Shown: positions 36,316 through 46,142, numbered from the stretch's first letter. The stretch is DNA of 64,000 nucleotides from Mesorhizobium sp. SOD10 (GCA_000824805.1 CCNA01000005.1:85858-149857); one strand, 5' to 3'. A program made the numbers and translations. The notes: generated by a model not told the origin, from the letters alone.

Positions 36316-36759
36316 ATGCAGATTTCATCCAAATTCCGTTCCGTCGCGATCGCGGCAATCGCGGCCGCGGGCGTGAGCATTACCAGCGCCGCGCATGCCG
36401 ACAGCGGCACGATCCGCTTTTCCGTCTACAAGGCGGCCTTCTTCATCGGCGGCTCCGGCGGGGAGGGCACGCTGACCTTCCATGGCAAACGCTATCCGAT
36501 CTCCATCGGCGGCATCTCGGGCGGCCTCGCCTTCGGCGCGTCCAAGACCTATTTCCAGGGCAGGGTGCGGCACATCCGCCGCGCCAGCGATGTGACAGGC
36601 GTCTACGGCGCGGCCGGCGGCGGCGGCGCGCTGGGCAGAGGCGCCCAGGTGATCGTCATGACCAATGACAAGGGCGCCCAGCTCGAGCTCACCGGCCGGC
36701 AGGTCGGCTTGCAGGTCAACGCCGATCTCAGCGGAATGAGCATTGCGCTGAAGCGATAG
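36316..36759 (+). CDS. Exported protein of unknown function, Gly-rich
   Basis: The 147-residue protein has a signal peptide (FRSVAIAAIAAAGVSITSAAHA, cleavage near 29). The mature part has Gly-rich strands: FFIGGSGGEGTLTFHGKRYP, GGISGGLAFGASKTYFQGRV, VYGAAGGGGALGRGAQVIVM and a final LQVNADLSGMSIAL. The pattern suggests a beta-rich periplasmic or surface protein. I do not recognise the family. The ATG at 36316 has a strong GAGGAGG site. It stands alone after tRNA-Ala. Confidence 0.8.
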   Translation: MQISSKFRSVAIAAIAAAGVSITSAAHADSGTIRFSVYKAAFFIGGSGGEGTLTFHGKRYPISIGGISGGLAFGASKTYFQGRVRHIRRASDVTGVYGAAGGGGALGRGAQVIVMTNDKGAQLELTGRQVGLQVNADLSGMSIALKR

Positions 36760-36890
36760 AAGGCGCAGTTCCCGCCCTTCGTGGATGGCCGGCAAAGGCG
36801 CCGCCTTTGCGCCGAATGCCGGCCACAAGAGGCAGAGCCGCTCAAGCAGCCGGCTTGGCACGCGAAGGGCCGGTCTCGACCTCAGGGGCC

Positions 36891-37226
36891 TCAATCGTCC
36901 CAATCATCCCAATTGTCTTCGTCCCGCGGCGGGTAGTCGGGAACGACCCGGATAATCGGCCGCGGACGCTGATAGCGCCAGTAATACTCGTCCGGCGGCT
37001 GCGGCTCATAGGTGCGGTAAACGGGCCGGTAGTAGTTGTGGCGCTTCCAGTATTTGTGCTTCTTGTGCGGCCGCACGCAATAACCATCCTCGGTCAGATA
37101 AGCGCATGTGACATGCGCCTCTTGCACCAGGCTATTTCTGGCCGGCACGCCGATCATCGGCGCCGCCTGGACCGCAGGCACTACCGCCAGCATGGTCCCG
37201 GCAAGGGCAAGAACGGACAATTTCAT
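36891..37226 (-). CDS. Small exported Tyr/Arg/Pro-rich protein
   Basis: The 111-residue protein has a signal peptide (KLSVLALAGTMLAVVPAVQA). The mature part has two Cys (AYLTEDGYCVRPHKKHKY) and a basic, Tyr-rich stretch, ending in an acidic tail (EDNWDDWDD). It resembles the small exported proteins common in rhizobia but I cannot name a family. It is monocistronic. The 190 bases upstream hold no gene that I can see. Confidence 0.7.
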   Translation of the reverse strand: MKLSVLALAGTMLAVVPAVQAAPMIGVPARNSLVQEAHVTCAYLTEDGYCVRPHKKHKYWKRHNYYRPVYRTYEPQPPDEYYWRYQRPRPIIRVVPDYPPRDEDNWDDWDD

Positions 37227-37417
37227 CGGCCTCTCCTATCTGTGCAGATTAAGGCCGGAAGAACGTCCTGATTGGGGGCGATTTGCGGCGGCCGAGATCA
37301 CTTTGATTTTCGGCCGCACATATGAGCGTCAGATGATGTATCGCGCCGGGTCGGGCTGAGGTCACGAGCGACCGCTGTCTTTCCTACCATCCCGCGAGTG
37401 GAGGCCATCCTATAGCG

Positions 37418-40400
37418 CTAATTGGCCAGCTGATCGAGAAGCGTGTCTATTTCCCCTTTTTTGGGCGCTTCGGCGGAATCAGGGACAGCTTGCGGGTCGA
37501 TCGGGGCGGGCTGCTCCGCCGGCGCGGCGGCTTCGGCTTCGGTCTCGCCACTCGCGTTCGAACTTGGCGGCGGCGGGTTTTCCGTATTGCCGTTGTCGGG
37601 CGCCACGGCGGGTTCCGGAGCTGCGGGCGGCGCTTTGGGCCGGGGCGCGGCGTTGCGCAGAAGATCGCCGATCAGATCCGCCGCTCCCTTGCCGGAACCG
37701 TCGCCGTTCGAGCCCGTTTGGCCGGGGATCAGCTTGTCGAGATTGAGTTTCCCGGTCGGCAGCCCAAGGCGGCTCAACATGTCCAGCGCGCCCTGCGGGT
37801 CTTTGGCCAATGCGCTCAGGTCCGGATAGGCGCGTGGCGCGAACAGCGGGCCTTGAACCACGATCGGCACCCCGATGCCCTTCACGGCGACGTCGCCTCC
37901 CTGCCCGGCAAGCGAGGCAACCACGCGGGGGTTGAGACGGATGTCGAGCGTCTGCTCGGCGAAGTCTATCTTGCCCGAGCCGTCCATTCGCACCAGCGGG
38001 CCCAGCAGGCTGATGTCCGTCGTCTGCGCGACGCCGTTCGCGATGGCGAATGAGGCGCCGAGCTCGGTAAACGTCGTCTTCTTGGCCTGATCCTGCTTGA
38101 AGCCACTGGCAAGCAGCCCGACCAGGTTGTTGTAGACCTCCGCTATGTCGATGCCGCGGAAGGCGCCGTCGCTGAATTTTGCTGCCGCCTTGCCGCCGAG
38201 GGAACGGGCGAGCGAGTGCGTGGTCTTTCCCGAACCTGAAACCGCGACCGTCGCATTGAGCGTTCCTTCGATGCGGTCGAAATCCGCCGCATCATGGAGC
38301 AAGGGAGCCGCGGCCGCGCCGGCTATCGCCGTGTGCAGTTCCAGGGAAGCGGCGTCGCCGGAGCCGTCGGCTGTCATTTCCGCGGCAATCGTGCCGCCGT
38401 AGAAGGGGCTTTGCGGCACGCTCAGGTGAGCCTTCCCATCCGCCACCGTCAGGGCGGTCGCCACCGGCCCGGCGAAGACTTTTCCATAGCCGAGCTTGTC
38501 GGCCTGGATATCCACCTTGGCATCAATTCCCTTGAGGAAGGAGAGATCGACCGGCGCGTCGGTGGCGCCGTTCGGCTTCTGCTTACCGCCCGCCCCGGCC
38601 GCGCCGCCGCCGGCGAACGCCGCGAAGTCAAGCTTCGCAAATTTGAGCGACGTCCGGATGTTGAGCGGCTCCCCAAGTTTCATCGAGCCCTGGCCCGATG
38701 CCTTGACGCCGTTCAAGGCAACAGCGGCTTTCTGAAAGGAAAGCTGCCCTGGCCCGACGTCCACATCGCCTTTGAAGGCAAAATCTTGCAGACCCCGGGA
38801 AGCGCCTTGTCCCAGCCATTGCATGAGCTTGTCGACCGAGGCCGATGTGACTGAAATCTGACCCTTGAACGTGCCGCTGCCCCCGGCAGTGCCGCTTATG
38901 CTGGCTTCGAGGTATTTGGAGGAAACCGAAAGGCTGATCGGCCCGGACGCATCGGCAACGGAGCCGCCGGCGAGAAAGGATGCAGGCGCGACCTGGGACT
39001 TGAACGTCACGGCCTGTCCCCGCCAGGCGAGCTTGCCCGTCACATCGACCGGTTTGCCGATATCGTGAACCTTCGCGTCAAGATTGACCCCGGTGATGTC
39101 GTCGGCCGTTCGGGCATCGGCAAGTGCTGCAAGCGGAAGCTTGCCTTGCCTGATCCCGACCGTTCCCTGCAGATTGACGCTGCTGCGGATGCGCTGCGCC
39201 GTGAGTCCGCGAAAAGCGAACCCCATATCGGCGGTCAGCTTGCCGGACAACGGCACGGATTGTCCGGCAAGCTTCGCTATCGAGCCGATGTCGAGCCCTG
39301 AACTCGCAATATTGCCCCGTATGGTGGGAGGTGTTTCACCGACAGTCGTCGAGGCTTGCGCTGTGAGGTTTCCAGCGTCGAGGCCAAAGTGCTCCAGCCT
39401 TGCCTCGAGATGCCCGTCCCGCAGCGTTGCGGCGAGTTGGACGTCGGAAGCCCTTATCTTGCCGCTGACCAGTTCGTCGATGGCAACGCTGATGTCGGCG
39501 TCGAAAGCAGACAGCATGGCAAGATCGGGCTCTGCGGAGCCGGCCGAATCCTTGCCGGCGCTGGAACCACCCTTTCCGATATCGCTCAAGGCGTCGATAT
39601 CGACGCGCTTCGCCGCCAGGTCGGCGAAGAAGCGGTGCCTCGCGCCGGGCTGAAAGAGCGCGTCCATCTGGAAGCTCTGGTCGCCGACATCGAACTTTCC
39701 GCCCCTGATCTGATAACTGCCGTCGCCGTTGAGCTGAATCTCTCCGCTCGCATGCAGTGAAGAGAATTTGGCAACCGGCGCCGGGTCGAGCCGCGCCTCG
39801 ATGGCGATCCGGGCCGGCAGCCGTTTCAGGATAGGCCGCAGGGCGGAAAGGCTTCCGCTCATTTCAATGCGACGGCCGCCGCTGGTGCCGGCCAGCGAAA
39901 ACGAGACCTCCCGGTCGAGGTCCGGAACCCTCAGATCGGCGTCGATCGCCGTCGCTGTGGCGTTGCCGGTCGACGCGCCTGAAGTAAGGGTGCCGTTCGT
40001 TATCGTAACTTGGTTGATCGCCAGCCGCTCGAGCGTATCGACAATCGCCGCGAAGGGATCAGCCTGAACATCAATCGGTTCCGCAGGCGACGCCGCGTTT
40101 GCCGAAGCCTCGAGCGCGATTGCCGGATCCGCCAGCGCGACGGACTGTATCTCAAGCTTTTTCGACCAAAGCGACGACAGCGTTATCGACGTCGAGAACC
40201 GCGGAGCGGATATCGCGATGTCGCCCGTGGCGGTCGAGAGCGAGATATCGTCCGCGACCACCGCCAGCTTGGGCAGCAACGCCAGTTTCACAGGTCCGTC
40301 CAGCCGAATTGTCATTCCGGTCGCGGATGACAGTTGCCGGCTCAATTCGGCACGAACCCAGTCGATTGAAACAAGAGCGGGCAGAAGGAAGAGAAGCCCG

Positions 40401-40447
40401 ACGACAAGAACAACAGCTACGGTGAGTGCAGCGACGATTTTTCTCAC
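37418..40447 (-). CDS. AsmA-family envelope protein
   Basis: The ~1009-residue protein starts with one membrane anchor (IVAALTVAVVLVVGLLFLLP) followed by SIDWVRAELSRQLSSATGMT, the AsmA opening, and long beta-repeat regions. The AsmA C-terminal domain lies near residues 750-900 (GIDIAEVYNNLVGLL, TTDISLLGPLVRMDGSGKID). The tail is Pro/Ala-rich. AsmA-like proteins bridge or act near the inner and outer membranes in lipid transport. GTG 40447 is preferred as start because the ORF upstream to 40528 (MIRQDSVGRRK) precedes the anchor and looks unlike the family; this is uncertain. Confidence 0.85.
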   Translation of the reverse strand: MRKIVAALTVAVVLVVGLLFLLPALVSIDWVRAELSRQLSSATGMTIRLDGPVKLALLPKLAVVADDISLSTATGDIAISAPRFSTSITLSSLWSKKLEIQSVALADPAIALEASANAASPAEPIDVQADPFAAIVDTLERLAINQVTITNGTLTSGASTGNATATAIDADLRVPDLDREVSFSLAGTSGGRRIEMSGSLSALRPILKRLPARIAIEARLDPAPVAKFSSLHASGEIQLNGDGSYQIRGGKFDVGDQSFQMDALFQPGARHRFFADLAAKRVDIDALSDIGKGGSSAGKDSAGSAEPDLAMLSAFDADISVAIDELVSGKIRASDVQLAATLRDGHLEARLEHFGLDAGNLTAQASTTVGETPPTIRGNIASSGLDIGSIAKLAGQSVPLSGKLTADMGFAFRGLTAQRIRSSVNLQGTVGIRQGKLPLAALADARTADDITGVNLDAKVHDIGKPVDVTGKLAWRGQAVTFKSQVAPASFLAGGSVADASGPISLSVSSKYLEASISGTAGGSGTFKGQISVTSASVDKLMQWLGQGASRGLQDFAFKGDVDVGPGQLSFQKAAVALNGVKASGQGSMKLGEPLNIRTSLKFAKLDFAAFAGGGAAGAGGKQKPNGATDAPVDLSFLKGIDAKVDIQADKLGYGKVFAGPVATALTVADGKAHLSVPQSPFYGGTIAAEMTADGSGDAASLELHTAIAGAAAAPLLHDAADFDRIEGTLNATVAVSGSGKTTHSLARSLGGKAAAKFSDGAFRGIDIAEVYNNLVGLLASGFKQDQAKKTTFTELGASFAIANGVAQTTDISLLGPLVRMDGSGKIDFAEQTLDIRLNPRVVASLAGQGGDVAVKGIGVPIVVQGPLFAPRAYPDLSALAKDPQGALDMLSRLGLPTGKLNLDKLIPGQTGSNGDGSGKGAADLIGDLLRNAAPRPKAPPAAPEPAVAPDNGNTENPPPPSSNASGETEAEAAAPAEQPAPIDPQAVPDSAEAPKKGEIDTLLDQLAN

Positions 40448-40699
40448 ATCGACCAGCCAAGGGATCTGAAGAATCAGTATTGTTGAACATACATGCTTCC
40501 GGCGCCCGACTGAATCCTGCCGAATCACGGGCTTCGCCGCGGGCCCTCATAGCCAAGCCATTCGGATGCAAATGTTTCGAAGCTCCGCGCGTTTGGAAAC
40601 GATCGGCTCTCCTCCACGCCATTGCCGCGAAACGGACCGGGCGCATTCATTCCGCATTCGACGGCGCAGACGCCGTCTCAACGAACAGGGGAATGCGAA

Positions 40700-40876
40700 A
40701 TGTCCATGCTTGGAAACCTCGGCCGCTCAATCATGCGCCAGCATAACGACGCCAAAACCAGAAGCCTTATGAACAGCCTGTCGCCCAAGCTGCAGAAGGA
40801 TATCGGCTGGGAGGCGGCGCCGGGCACGCGCGAAAAGGCGCGGCTCGCGCAGGTCGTCTTCGCCGGCACGCGTTGA
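40700..40876 (+). CDS. Tiny DUF1127-like protein, first of tandem pair
   Basis: The 58-residue protein begins MSMLGNLGRSIMRQHNDAKT and contains LSPKLQKDIGWE, the DUF1127/YjiS type ending (a helix followed by KDIG). An AGGGGA site lies before the ATG. A related ORF follows at 40982, and a third related gene is at 54906. DUF1127 proteins are short, often RNA-linked and stress-regulated in rhizobia. The 250 bases upstream contain no gene. Confidence 0.7.
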   Translation: MSMLGNLGRSIMRQHNDAKTRSLMNSLSPKLQKDIGWEAAPGTREKARLAQVVFAGTR

Positions 40877-40981
40877 GCGAGCCATGCCCTTCGTTCCAAT
40901 GCGGCGAGGGGCTTTTGCTGATCCAGATCCGCCACGCAATACGACAGCGACATGTCAGCCATCTCAATGGAGGAAATGCCA

Positions 40982-41161
40982 ATGTCAGTGCTTGGAATCC
41001 TACTCCATTTCAGCCGCGCGGTTATCCACGCGCACAACAATGCCAAGGTCAGAAACCTGATGGATGCGCCGCCGCCCGAAACCCGCGGAGATATGGGGCG
41101 GTGTGTTTCGCCCGACACCTCCGAAAAGGAACCCGGCGCCATTCACCCCGGAGGACGCTGA
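40982..41161 (+). CDS. Tiny DUF1127-like paralogue, diverged C-terminus
   Basis: The 59-residue protein begins MSVLGILLHFSRAVIHAHNN and then AKVRNLMDAPPPETRGDMGR. This aligns with the start and the AKTRSLM...KDIGW segment of the ORF at 40700, and the sequence before each start is similar (GGGGAATGCGAA, GGAGGAAATGCCA). The KDIGW core has become GDMGR and the end is Pro/Gly-rich. It may be a decaying duplicate or a specialised copy. An ATG at 40976 is an alternative start. Confidence 0.55.
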   Translation: MSVLGILLHFSRAVIHAHNNAKVRNLMDAPPPETRGDMGRCVSPDTSEKEPGAIHPGGR

Positions 41162-41183
41162 CACGACCGGAGTCCTGTCCCAC

Positions 41184-41678
41184 TTACCTGGGGACCGCCG
41201 TCGCTCTGTGATTGCGTTGGCGCGCATAGGCTACACAGGCGTCCACCGTGCTGACGCAGAGCGCATCGATGCTGTTTGGCAGATTGTTGTCGCCGGCATA
41301 GGCAACCTCGGCGACGCGGCCGCCAACCATGCGGATCTGCGTGTTGCAGTAGCCGCCAGGAGCAACGTTGACGGAACCGCCGACAGCGGGGATCGCGCCC
41401 ACGGCCATTGTCGGCACCGCGACACTGAGGTTGCCGCGCTGCACGGTGCGCTGATAGGTCCAGATCTGGCCGGACGATCCCATATCGGCCGTCGCACTCG
41501 GAAAGCCGGCGCACATGCGGACATCGGCCTCGCTGAGACCGACCATCTCCTTGCGGGCGGCGGCGGTGGTAGCGTCGACCTTGGCGATGCTCGACGTGTC
41601 GTCGGGGATGACGCAGGACGACAGGATGGAGATGCTTGCCGCGACAAGGGCAAGTTTTCGAATACGCAAGGATGTCAT
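41184..41678 (-). CDS. Putative lipoprotein
   Basis: The 164-residue protein starts with a lipoprotein signal (KLALVAASISILSSC, Cys near residue 22). The mature part includes LSEADVRMCAGFPSATADMG, IWTYQRTVQRG and VNVAPGGYCNTQIRMVGGRV, a SmpA/OmlA-like mix of a short helix and strands. It is probably anchored in the outer membrane. I do not recognise a defined function. It is monocistronic; a family A repeat lies upstream. Confidence 0.75.
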   Translation of the reverse strand: MTSLRIRKLALVAASISILSSCVIPDDTSSIAKVDATTAAARKEMVGLSEADVRMCAGFPSATADMGSSGQIWTYQRTVQRGNLSVAVPTMAVGAIPAVGGSVNVAPGGYCNTQIRMVGGRVAEVAYAGDNNLPNSIDALCVSTVDACVAYARQRNHRATAVPR

Positions 41679-41781
41679 GCCGTCGGTCGGAGTTGTACGC
41701 CGCCCCAGCGCCCTCCTGCCTACCTAGGCAATCGTCCAAATGCGTCAACCCGAGATAGACATGGGAATGCCGCGCGTTAAC

Positions 41782-41879
41782 GCGGTTCACCGTTTCACGA
41801 AAACGGTGAACCGCTCTATCTCTTTGTTTTTACGCAAATTCCGGACGGAAAACCGCTCACACTTTTCCTGGAATTGCTC
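41782..41879. repeat. Extended family A repeat with leading hairpin
   Basis: The hairpin GCGGTTCACCGTTTTCGTGA-like at 41782-41813 (GCGGTTCACCGTTT / AAACGGTGAACCGC) is followed by a TTTGTTTTTACGC tract and the family A palindrome ending TTCCTGGAATTGCTC. The copy at 7218 has the same leading tract. It lies upstream of the lipoprotein gene and downstream of the multicopper oxidase gene. Confidence 0.75.
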
Positions 41880-41895
41880 TCGTGCGCCAATGCAC

Positions 41896-43290
41896 TCACA
41901 CCACCCGAAAATAGCTCGTCATGCCGGTCTTCTGGTGCTCGATGATGTGGCAATGCAGCAGCCAGTCGCCGGGATTGTCGGCGACGAAGCCGAGCTGCAC
42001 CTTCTCGTCGGGCTGGATCAGATAAGTGTCGGAGATAAGCGGCTGCACTGCCCTGGTCGATGACGACAGCACCTTGAAGCTCATGCCGTGCAAATGGATC
42101 GGGTGCGCGTGCGGGGTGAGGTTCTCCATGTCGATGATGTAGCTTTGGCCGAGCTTCAGTTCGGCGAGCGGCGCCGTCGGGTCGGGCGTGTCGCCCGGCC
42201 ACGGCACCTTGTTGATCGCCCAGAAGCTGTAGCCGAGCGAGCCGCAAATGCTGTCGGCAACGACGTTTTCCGCCGTGGCGCTCAGCGCCAGCGGAATGCG
42301 TTTGGCGCCGGCAAGGTTCACCTCCGCCACCGGATTGGCTTCGAGCGGGCCGAGATCGCGCAGATCGTGCTTCAGCGATTTGCCGACCGAACGCAGCGTC
42401 GCCAGGATTTTCGGCTTGGTGCCTCGGACATCGCGCAGGCTGACGATCGCGCCTTCCTCGTCGGGCATGCGGATGGCAAGCTCCAGCCGCTGGCCGGGTC
42501 CCAGCTGCAAGGCGTCCGGCGTAAACCGCTGCGGCACCGGATTGCCGTCGAGCGCGATGACCGTCGCCTCGGCGCCGTCGATGCGGAAGGCGTAGATGCG
42601 GGTGACGTCGGTGATGGCGGCGCGCAGCCGCACAAGCCCGCCGGCCGGTGCGTCGAATTGCGGCTGGTCGAGCCAATTGGCGGTGCGCACCGTGCCGAAG
42701 GTGCCGGCCTTGGCGGCGTCGCGCGGTCTGAACGGCTCGATGAACTGGCCGTCGTCGCCGAGCCGCCAGTCGCGCAGGTTGACGACCATCTCGACATCGA
42801 AGACCGGATCGCTCGGGTTCTCGACCACAATCACGCCGGTCAGGCCATGACCCATCTGGATCAGCGTGTTGCAATGCGGATGGTACCAGAAGGTGCCGGC
42901 GTCGGGCGGCGTGAAGGCATAGTCGAAAAGATCGCCCTGATAGACATAGGGCTGTACCATGAACGGCACGCCGTCCATCTTGTTGGGAACGCGGATGCCA
43001 TGCCAGTGGATGGTCGTCGGATCGTCGATGCCGTTGATCAAACGTGCGGCAAACGGCTCGCCCTTCCTCATCCGGATTACCGGCGGCGGACCTGCTTCAC
43101 CATAGGTCAGCACATTCTTCGTCGGCGCGCCTTCCATCAGTTGCACCTCGATGCTCGCGGTCTTCAGGATCAGCGATTCGGGCTTCGGCGCCGCCCAGCC
43201 GGCAAATTTGCCGGCGGCGGAGAGGCCGATGCCGGCCGCGCCGGCCGCCGCGGCGCCTTGCAGGAGTTTGCGGCGTGTGAGGGCCGGCAT
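41896..43290 (-). CDS. Multicopper oxidase, Tat-exported
   Basis: The 464-residue protein has a twin-arginine signal (MPALTRRKLLQGAAAAGAAG). All copper-binding blocks are present: HWHG at residues 95-98, WYHPHC near 135-140, HPIHLHG in the C-terminal third and HCHIIEHQKTGM near the end with the axial Met. Such enzymes oxidise metal ions or phenols in the periplasm and reduce O2 to water. The CueO-type Met-rich insert is not obvious. It follows the amide operon after a 90-base gap and may not be part of it. Confidence 0.93.
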   Translation of the reverse strand: MPALTRRKLLQGAAAAGAAGIGLSAAGKFAGWAAPKPESLILKTASIEVQLMEGAPTKNVLTYGEAGPPPVIRMRKGEPFAARLINGIDDPTTIHWHGIRVPNKMDGVPFMVQPYVYQGDLFDYAFTPPDAGTFWYHPHCNTLIQMGHGLTGVIVVENPSDPVFDVEMVVNLRDWRLGDDGQFIEPFRPRDAAKAGTFGTVRTANWLDQPQFDAPAGGLVRLRAAITDVTRIYAFRIDGAEATVIALDGNPVPQRFTPDALQLGPGQRLELAIRMPDEEGAIVSLRDVRGTKPKILATLRSVGKSLKHDLRDLGPLEANPVAEVNLAGAKRIPLALSATAENVVADSICGSLGYSFWAINKVPWPGDTPDPTAPLAELKLGQSYIIDMENLTPHAHPIHLHGMSFKVLSSSTRAVQPLISDTYLIQPDEKVQLGFVADNPGDWLLHCHIIEHQKTGMTSYFRVV

Positions 43291-43380
43291 TGGATTTCCG
43301 AAATAGATGAGTGGCTGCGTCAGGCTTTACCACCATTCGCGCCGTTCCCGAAACGGACAGATCGCCGCTCCGGGTACCCG

Positions 43381-45201
43381 TCAATCTGCGACGGCGGCGA
43401 GATGTCCGCCGCCGAAATCCTTGAGCAGCAGCTTCGGCACGGTTTCGCCAATCCGCCGGGTCGCGCTCGGAATTTCGCGATCGAGACGGGCAAAGCGGGT
43501 GCGGCGCCGTGACGGATCGGGAACGGGCACTGCCTCGATGAGCCGCCGCGTGTAGGGATGGCGGGGGTTGGAAAAGACCTGGTCGCGACTGCCGATCTCG
43601 ACGATCTGGCCGAGATACATGACGGCGACGCGGTCGGAGATGTTCTCGACCACAGCCATGTCGTGCGAGATGAAGAGATAGGCGACGCCGAACTCGCGCT
43701 GCAATTCCTTCAACAGATCGAGCACGCGCGCCTGCACCGACACATCGAGCGCCGACACGCTCTCATCGGCGATGATCAGCTTCGGCCTGAGCGCCAGCGC
43801 CCGGGCGATGCAGATGCGCTGGCGCTGGCCGCCCGAGAATTCATGCGGATAAAGCTCCATCTGTCCCGGCGACAGGCCGACCCGCTCAAACAAGGCGGCC
43901 ACGCGCTCGCGGCGTTCCCGCTTCGATCCGATGCCGTGGATGAGCAGCGGCTCAGCCACCAGATCGCCGACGCGCATGCGCGGGTCGAGCGAGGCGTAAG
44001 GATCCTGGAACACCATCTGCACGTCGCGCCGCACCGCTTTGCGCGCGTCGCCGCCAAGCCCGGAAAGCTCGCGGCCGCCGATCGTCACGCCGCCGGTATA
44101 GGGCACGAGGCCGGCTAGCGCCTTGGCGGTGGTGGACTTGCCGCAGCCGGATTCGCCGACCAGCGCCAGCGTCTCGTTGGGCGCGATCGAGAAGCTGACG
44201 CCCTCGACGGCGTGCACCCGTCGGTTGACGCGGCCGAAGAAGCCGCCGTGCAGGTCGAAGCGGACGTGGAGATCATTCACCACCGCCACCTTTTCCTGCC
44301 CGGCCGCGCGCTCGGCCTCGGCCGTGTTTCGCCGCCCCGCGCCCGCGCCGATGCGCGGGACCGCCGCGAGGAGCTCTTGCGTGTAGGCCGCCCGCGGCTT
44401 CGCGAAAATATCGGCGGTGGCGCCTTCCTCGACCATGCGGCCATTGCGCATGACGATGACGCGATCAGCCATTTCGGCAACGACGCCCATGTCGTGGGTG
44501 ATCAGGATGACACTGGTACCGTGCTGGCGCTGCAGGTCGCGCAGCAGCTCCAGCACCTCGCCCTGCACGGTGACGTCCAGCGCCGTCGTGGGCTCGTCGG
44601 CAATCAGCACGTCGGGCTCGAGCGCCAGCGCCATGGCGATCATCACCCGCTGGCGCATGCCGCCCGACAATTCGTGCGGAAATTGTCTCAGCCGGCTTTC
44701 GGCTTCGGAAATGCGAACCGCCTTCAGCGCCTCGACCGCGCGCCGTTGCGCCTCGGCATGGGAAAGACCGGTATGCGCCTCGATCGATTCGGTGAGCTGC
44801 CGGCCGATCGACAGCACCGGATTGAGGGAGGTCATAGGTTCCTGGAAGATCATGGCGATGCGATCGCCGCGGATGTCGCGCATGCGGCGCTCGTCGAGAG
44901 CCGTCAGTTCGACGGCGCCGCGATCCTTGTCAAAGAGCCGGATCGTGCCGGAAACGATGCGGCCGGCCGGCTGCGGCAGCAATTGCATGATCGCCAGCGC
45001 CGTCATCGACTTGCCGGAACCGGACTCGCCGGCGATGCACAGCGTCTCGCCGCGTTTGAGCGACAGCGACAGGCCGGACACCACCTCGCGCTCGCCATCC
45101 TCGCCGCGCACGCCGACGGAGAGGCCGGTGATTTCAAGCACCGGCCCCAAGGCCACCTCTGCAGCGGCATATGCGTGTTCGTCGACCACGCCTGCACTCA
45201 T
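43381..45201 (-). CDS. Fused dipeptide/oligopeptide ABC ATPase (DppD-DppF)
   Basis: The 606-residue protein has two full ATPase halves. The first has GESGSGKSMTAL, LSGGMRQRVMIAMAL and VLIADEPTTALD. The second has GESGCGKSTTAKAL, FSGGQRQRICIARAL and LIIADESVSALD. It combines the DppD and DppF roles in one chain, a common fusion. It should power the DppB/C-like permeases at 47809-49651. Its start overlaps the acetamidase stop as ATGA, so it is the last gene of the amide operon. Confidence 0.93.
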   Translation of the reverse strand: MSAGVVDEHAYAAAEVALGPVLEITGLSVGVRGEDGEREVVSGLSLSLKRGETLCIAGESGSGKSMTALAIMQLLPQPAGRIVSGTIRLFDKDRGAVELTALDERRMRDIRGDRIAMIFQEPMTSLNPVLSIGRQLTESIEAHTGLSHAEAQRRAVEALKAVRISEAESRLRQFPHELSGGMRQRVMIAMALALEPDVLIADEPTTALDVTVQGEVLELLRDLQRQHGTSVILITHDMGVVAEMADRVIVMRNGRMVEEGATADIFAKPRAAYTQELLAAVPRIGAGAGRRNTAEAERAAGQEKVAVVNDLHVRFDLHGGFFGRVNRRVHAVEGVSFSIAPNETLALVGESGCGKSTTAKALAGLVPYTGGVTIGGRELSGLGGDARKAVRRDVQMVFQDPYASLDPRMRVGDLVAEPLLIHGIGSKRERRERVAALFERVGLSPGQMELYPHEFSGGQRQRICIARALALRPKLIIADESVSALDVSVQARVLDLLKELQREFGVAYLFISHDMAVVENISDRVAVMYLGQIVEIGSRDQVFSNPRHPYTRRLIEAVPVPDPSRRRTRFARLDREIPSATRRIGETVPKLLLKDFGGGHLAAVAD

Positions 45202-46142
45202 TCAAACACGCAGCGCGGAAAGTAGAACGACACCACCCAGTTCGGCATGTCGACGATCTCGCTGATCCGGAGATCGCCGCAGACCGAGACCAGCATATAG
45301 GCATCGACGGGGTCGAGTTTGTAGCGGCCGGCAAGCAGGTCGATCATCTGGCTGACGGCCTCCTTGGCCCCGGTCATCAGGTCGGGTCCGATGCCCGTCG
45401 TCACTTCATAGCCCTTGGCGTCGAGATGGCGCGTCACCGGGCCGGGCGTAATGAAACGCGGCGTCTTCAGCCGCGCGTCCTTCACCAGGTCGAGTTTCAT
45501 AACAACGTCCATCGGACTTTCGATCGCCGTGCCGCACACCTCGCCATCGCCCTGCGCGGCATGGGTGTCGCCGACCGAGAACAGCGCTCCCGCCACCTCC
45601 ACAGGCAGATAGAGCGTGGTGCCGGCGGCGAGGTCGCGGATGTCGAGATTGCCGCCGACGCGTCTTGGCGGCACCACCGAATGGTGCCCCATCTCAGCCG
45701 GCGCGTTGCCGATCGTGCCGGCGAACGGCTTCAGCGGCACGCGCCCGTTCTTGCCGAAGAGCGCGGGCTCGAGCGAGGCGGCATCGTATTTCCAGATGTT
45801 GAGCGCCGGTTCCTTGAAGTCGTCGGCGAGCAGGCCGAAGCCCGGAATGTTCGCCGTCCAGCCGAAGCCGGACGGTTTGAACATCTCGATCGTCACCTTC
45901 AGCGCGTCACCGGGCTCGGCACCTTCGACGAAGATCGGCCCGGTCACCGGATTGACGGTGGCGAAGTCGAGTTCGGCGACGTTGGCGACCGTGCTGTCGG
46001 CTTTCAACTGCCCGCCGGACGAGTCCAGGCACTGGAACTCGATCGTCGAGCCGGGCGCCACCCGTTCGGCCGGGGCGAAGGAATTGTCCCAGCCGAAATG
46101 GTGATGGCGCCCGTGGATGGTGTAGTCGCAGTTACTGCACAT
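45198..46142 (-). CDS. Acetamidase/formamidase family protein
   Basis: The 314-residue protein matches FmdA_AmdA: HHHFGWDNSFAPAERVAPGS at the start, FVEGAEPGDALKVTIEMF, FSVGDTHAAQGDGEVCGTAIE (conserved D-H-A) and a late DAYMLVSVCGDLRISEIVD. Such enzymes hydrolyse formamide or acetamide to the acid and ammonia. It lies between the binding-protein and ATPase genes of a peptide-type importer, downstream of amiC and amiR, so the whole operon probably imports and degrades a short amide. It overlaps both neighbours. Confidence 0.92.
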   Translation of the reverse strand: MCSNCDYTIHGRHHHFGWDNSFAPAERVAPGSTIEFQCLDSSGGQLKADSTVANVAELDFATVNPVTGPIFVEGAEPGDALKVTIEMFKPSGFGWTANIPGFGLLADDFKEPALNIWKYDAASLEPALFGKNGRVPLKPFAGTIGNAPAEMGHHSVVPPRRVGGNLDIRDLAAGTTLYLPVEVAGALFSVGDTHAAQGDGEVCGTAIESPMDVVMKLDLVKDARLKTPRFITPGPVTRHLDAKGYEVTTGIGPDLMTGAKEAVSQMIDLLAGRYKLDPVDAYMLVSVCGDLRISEIVDMPNWVVSFYFPRCVFE

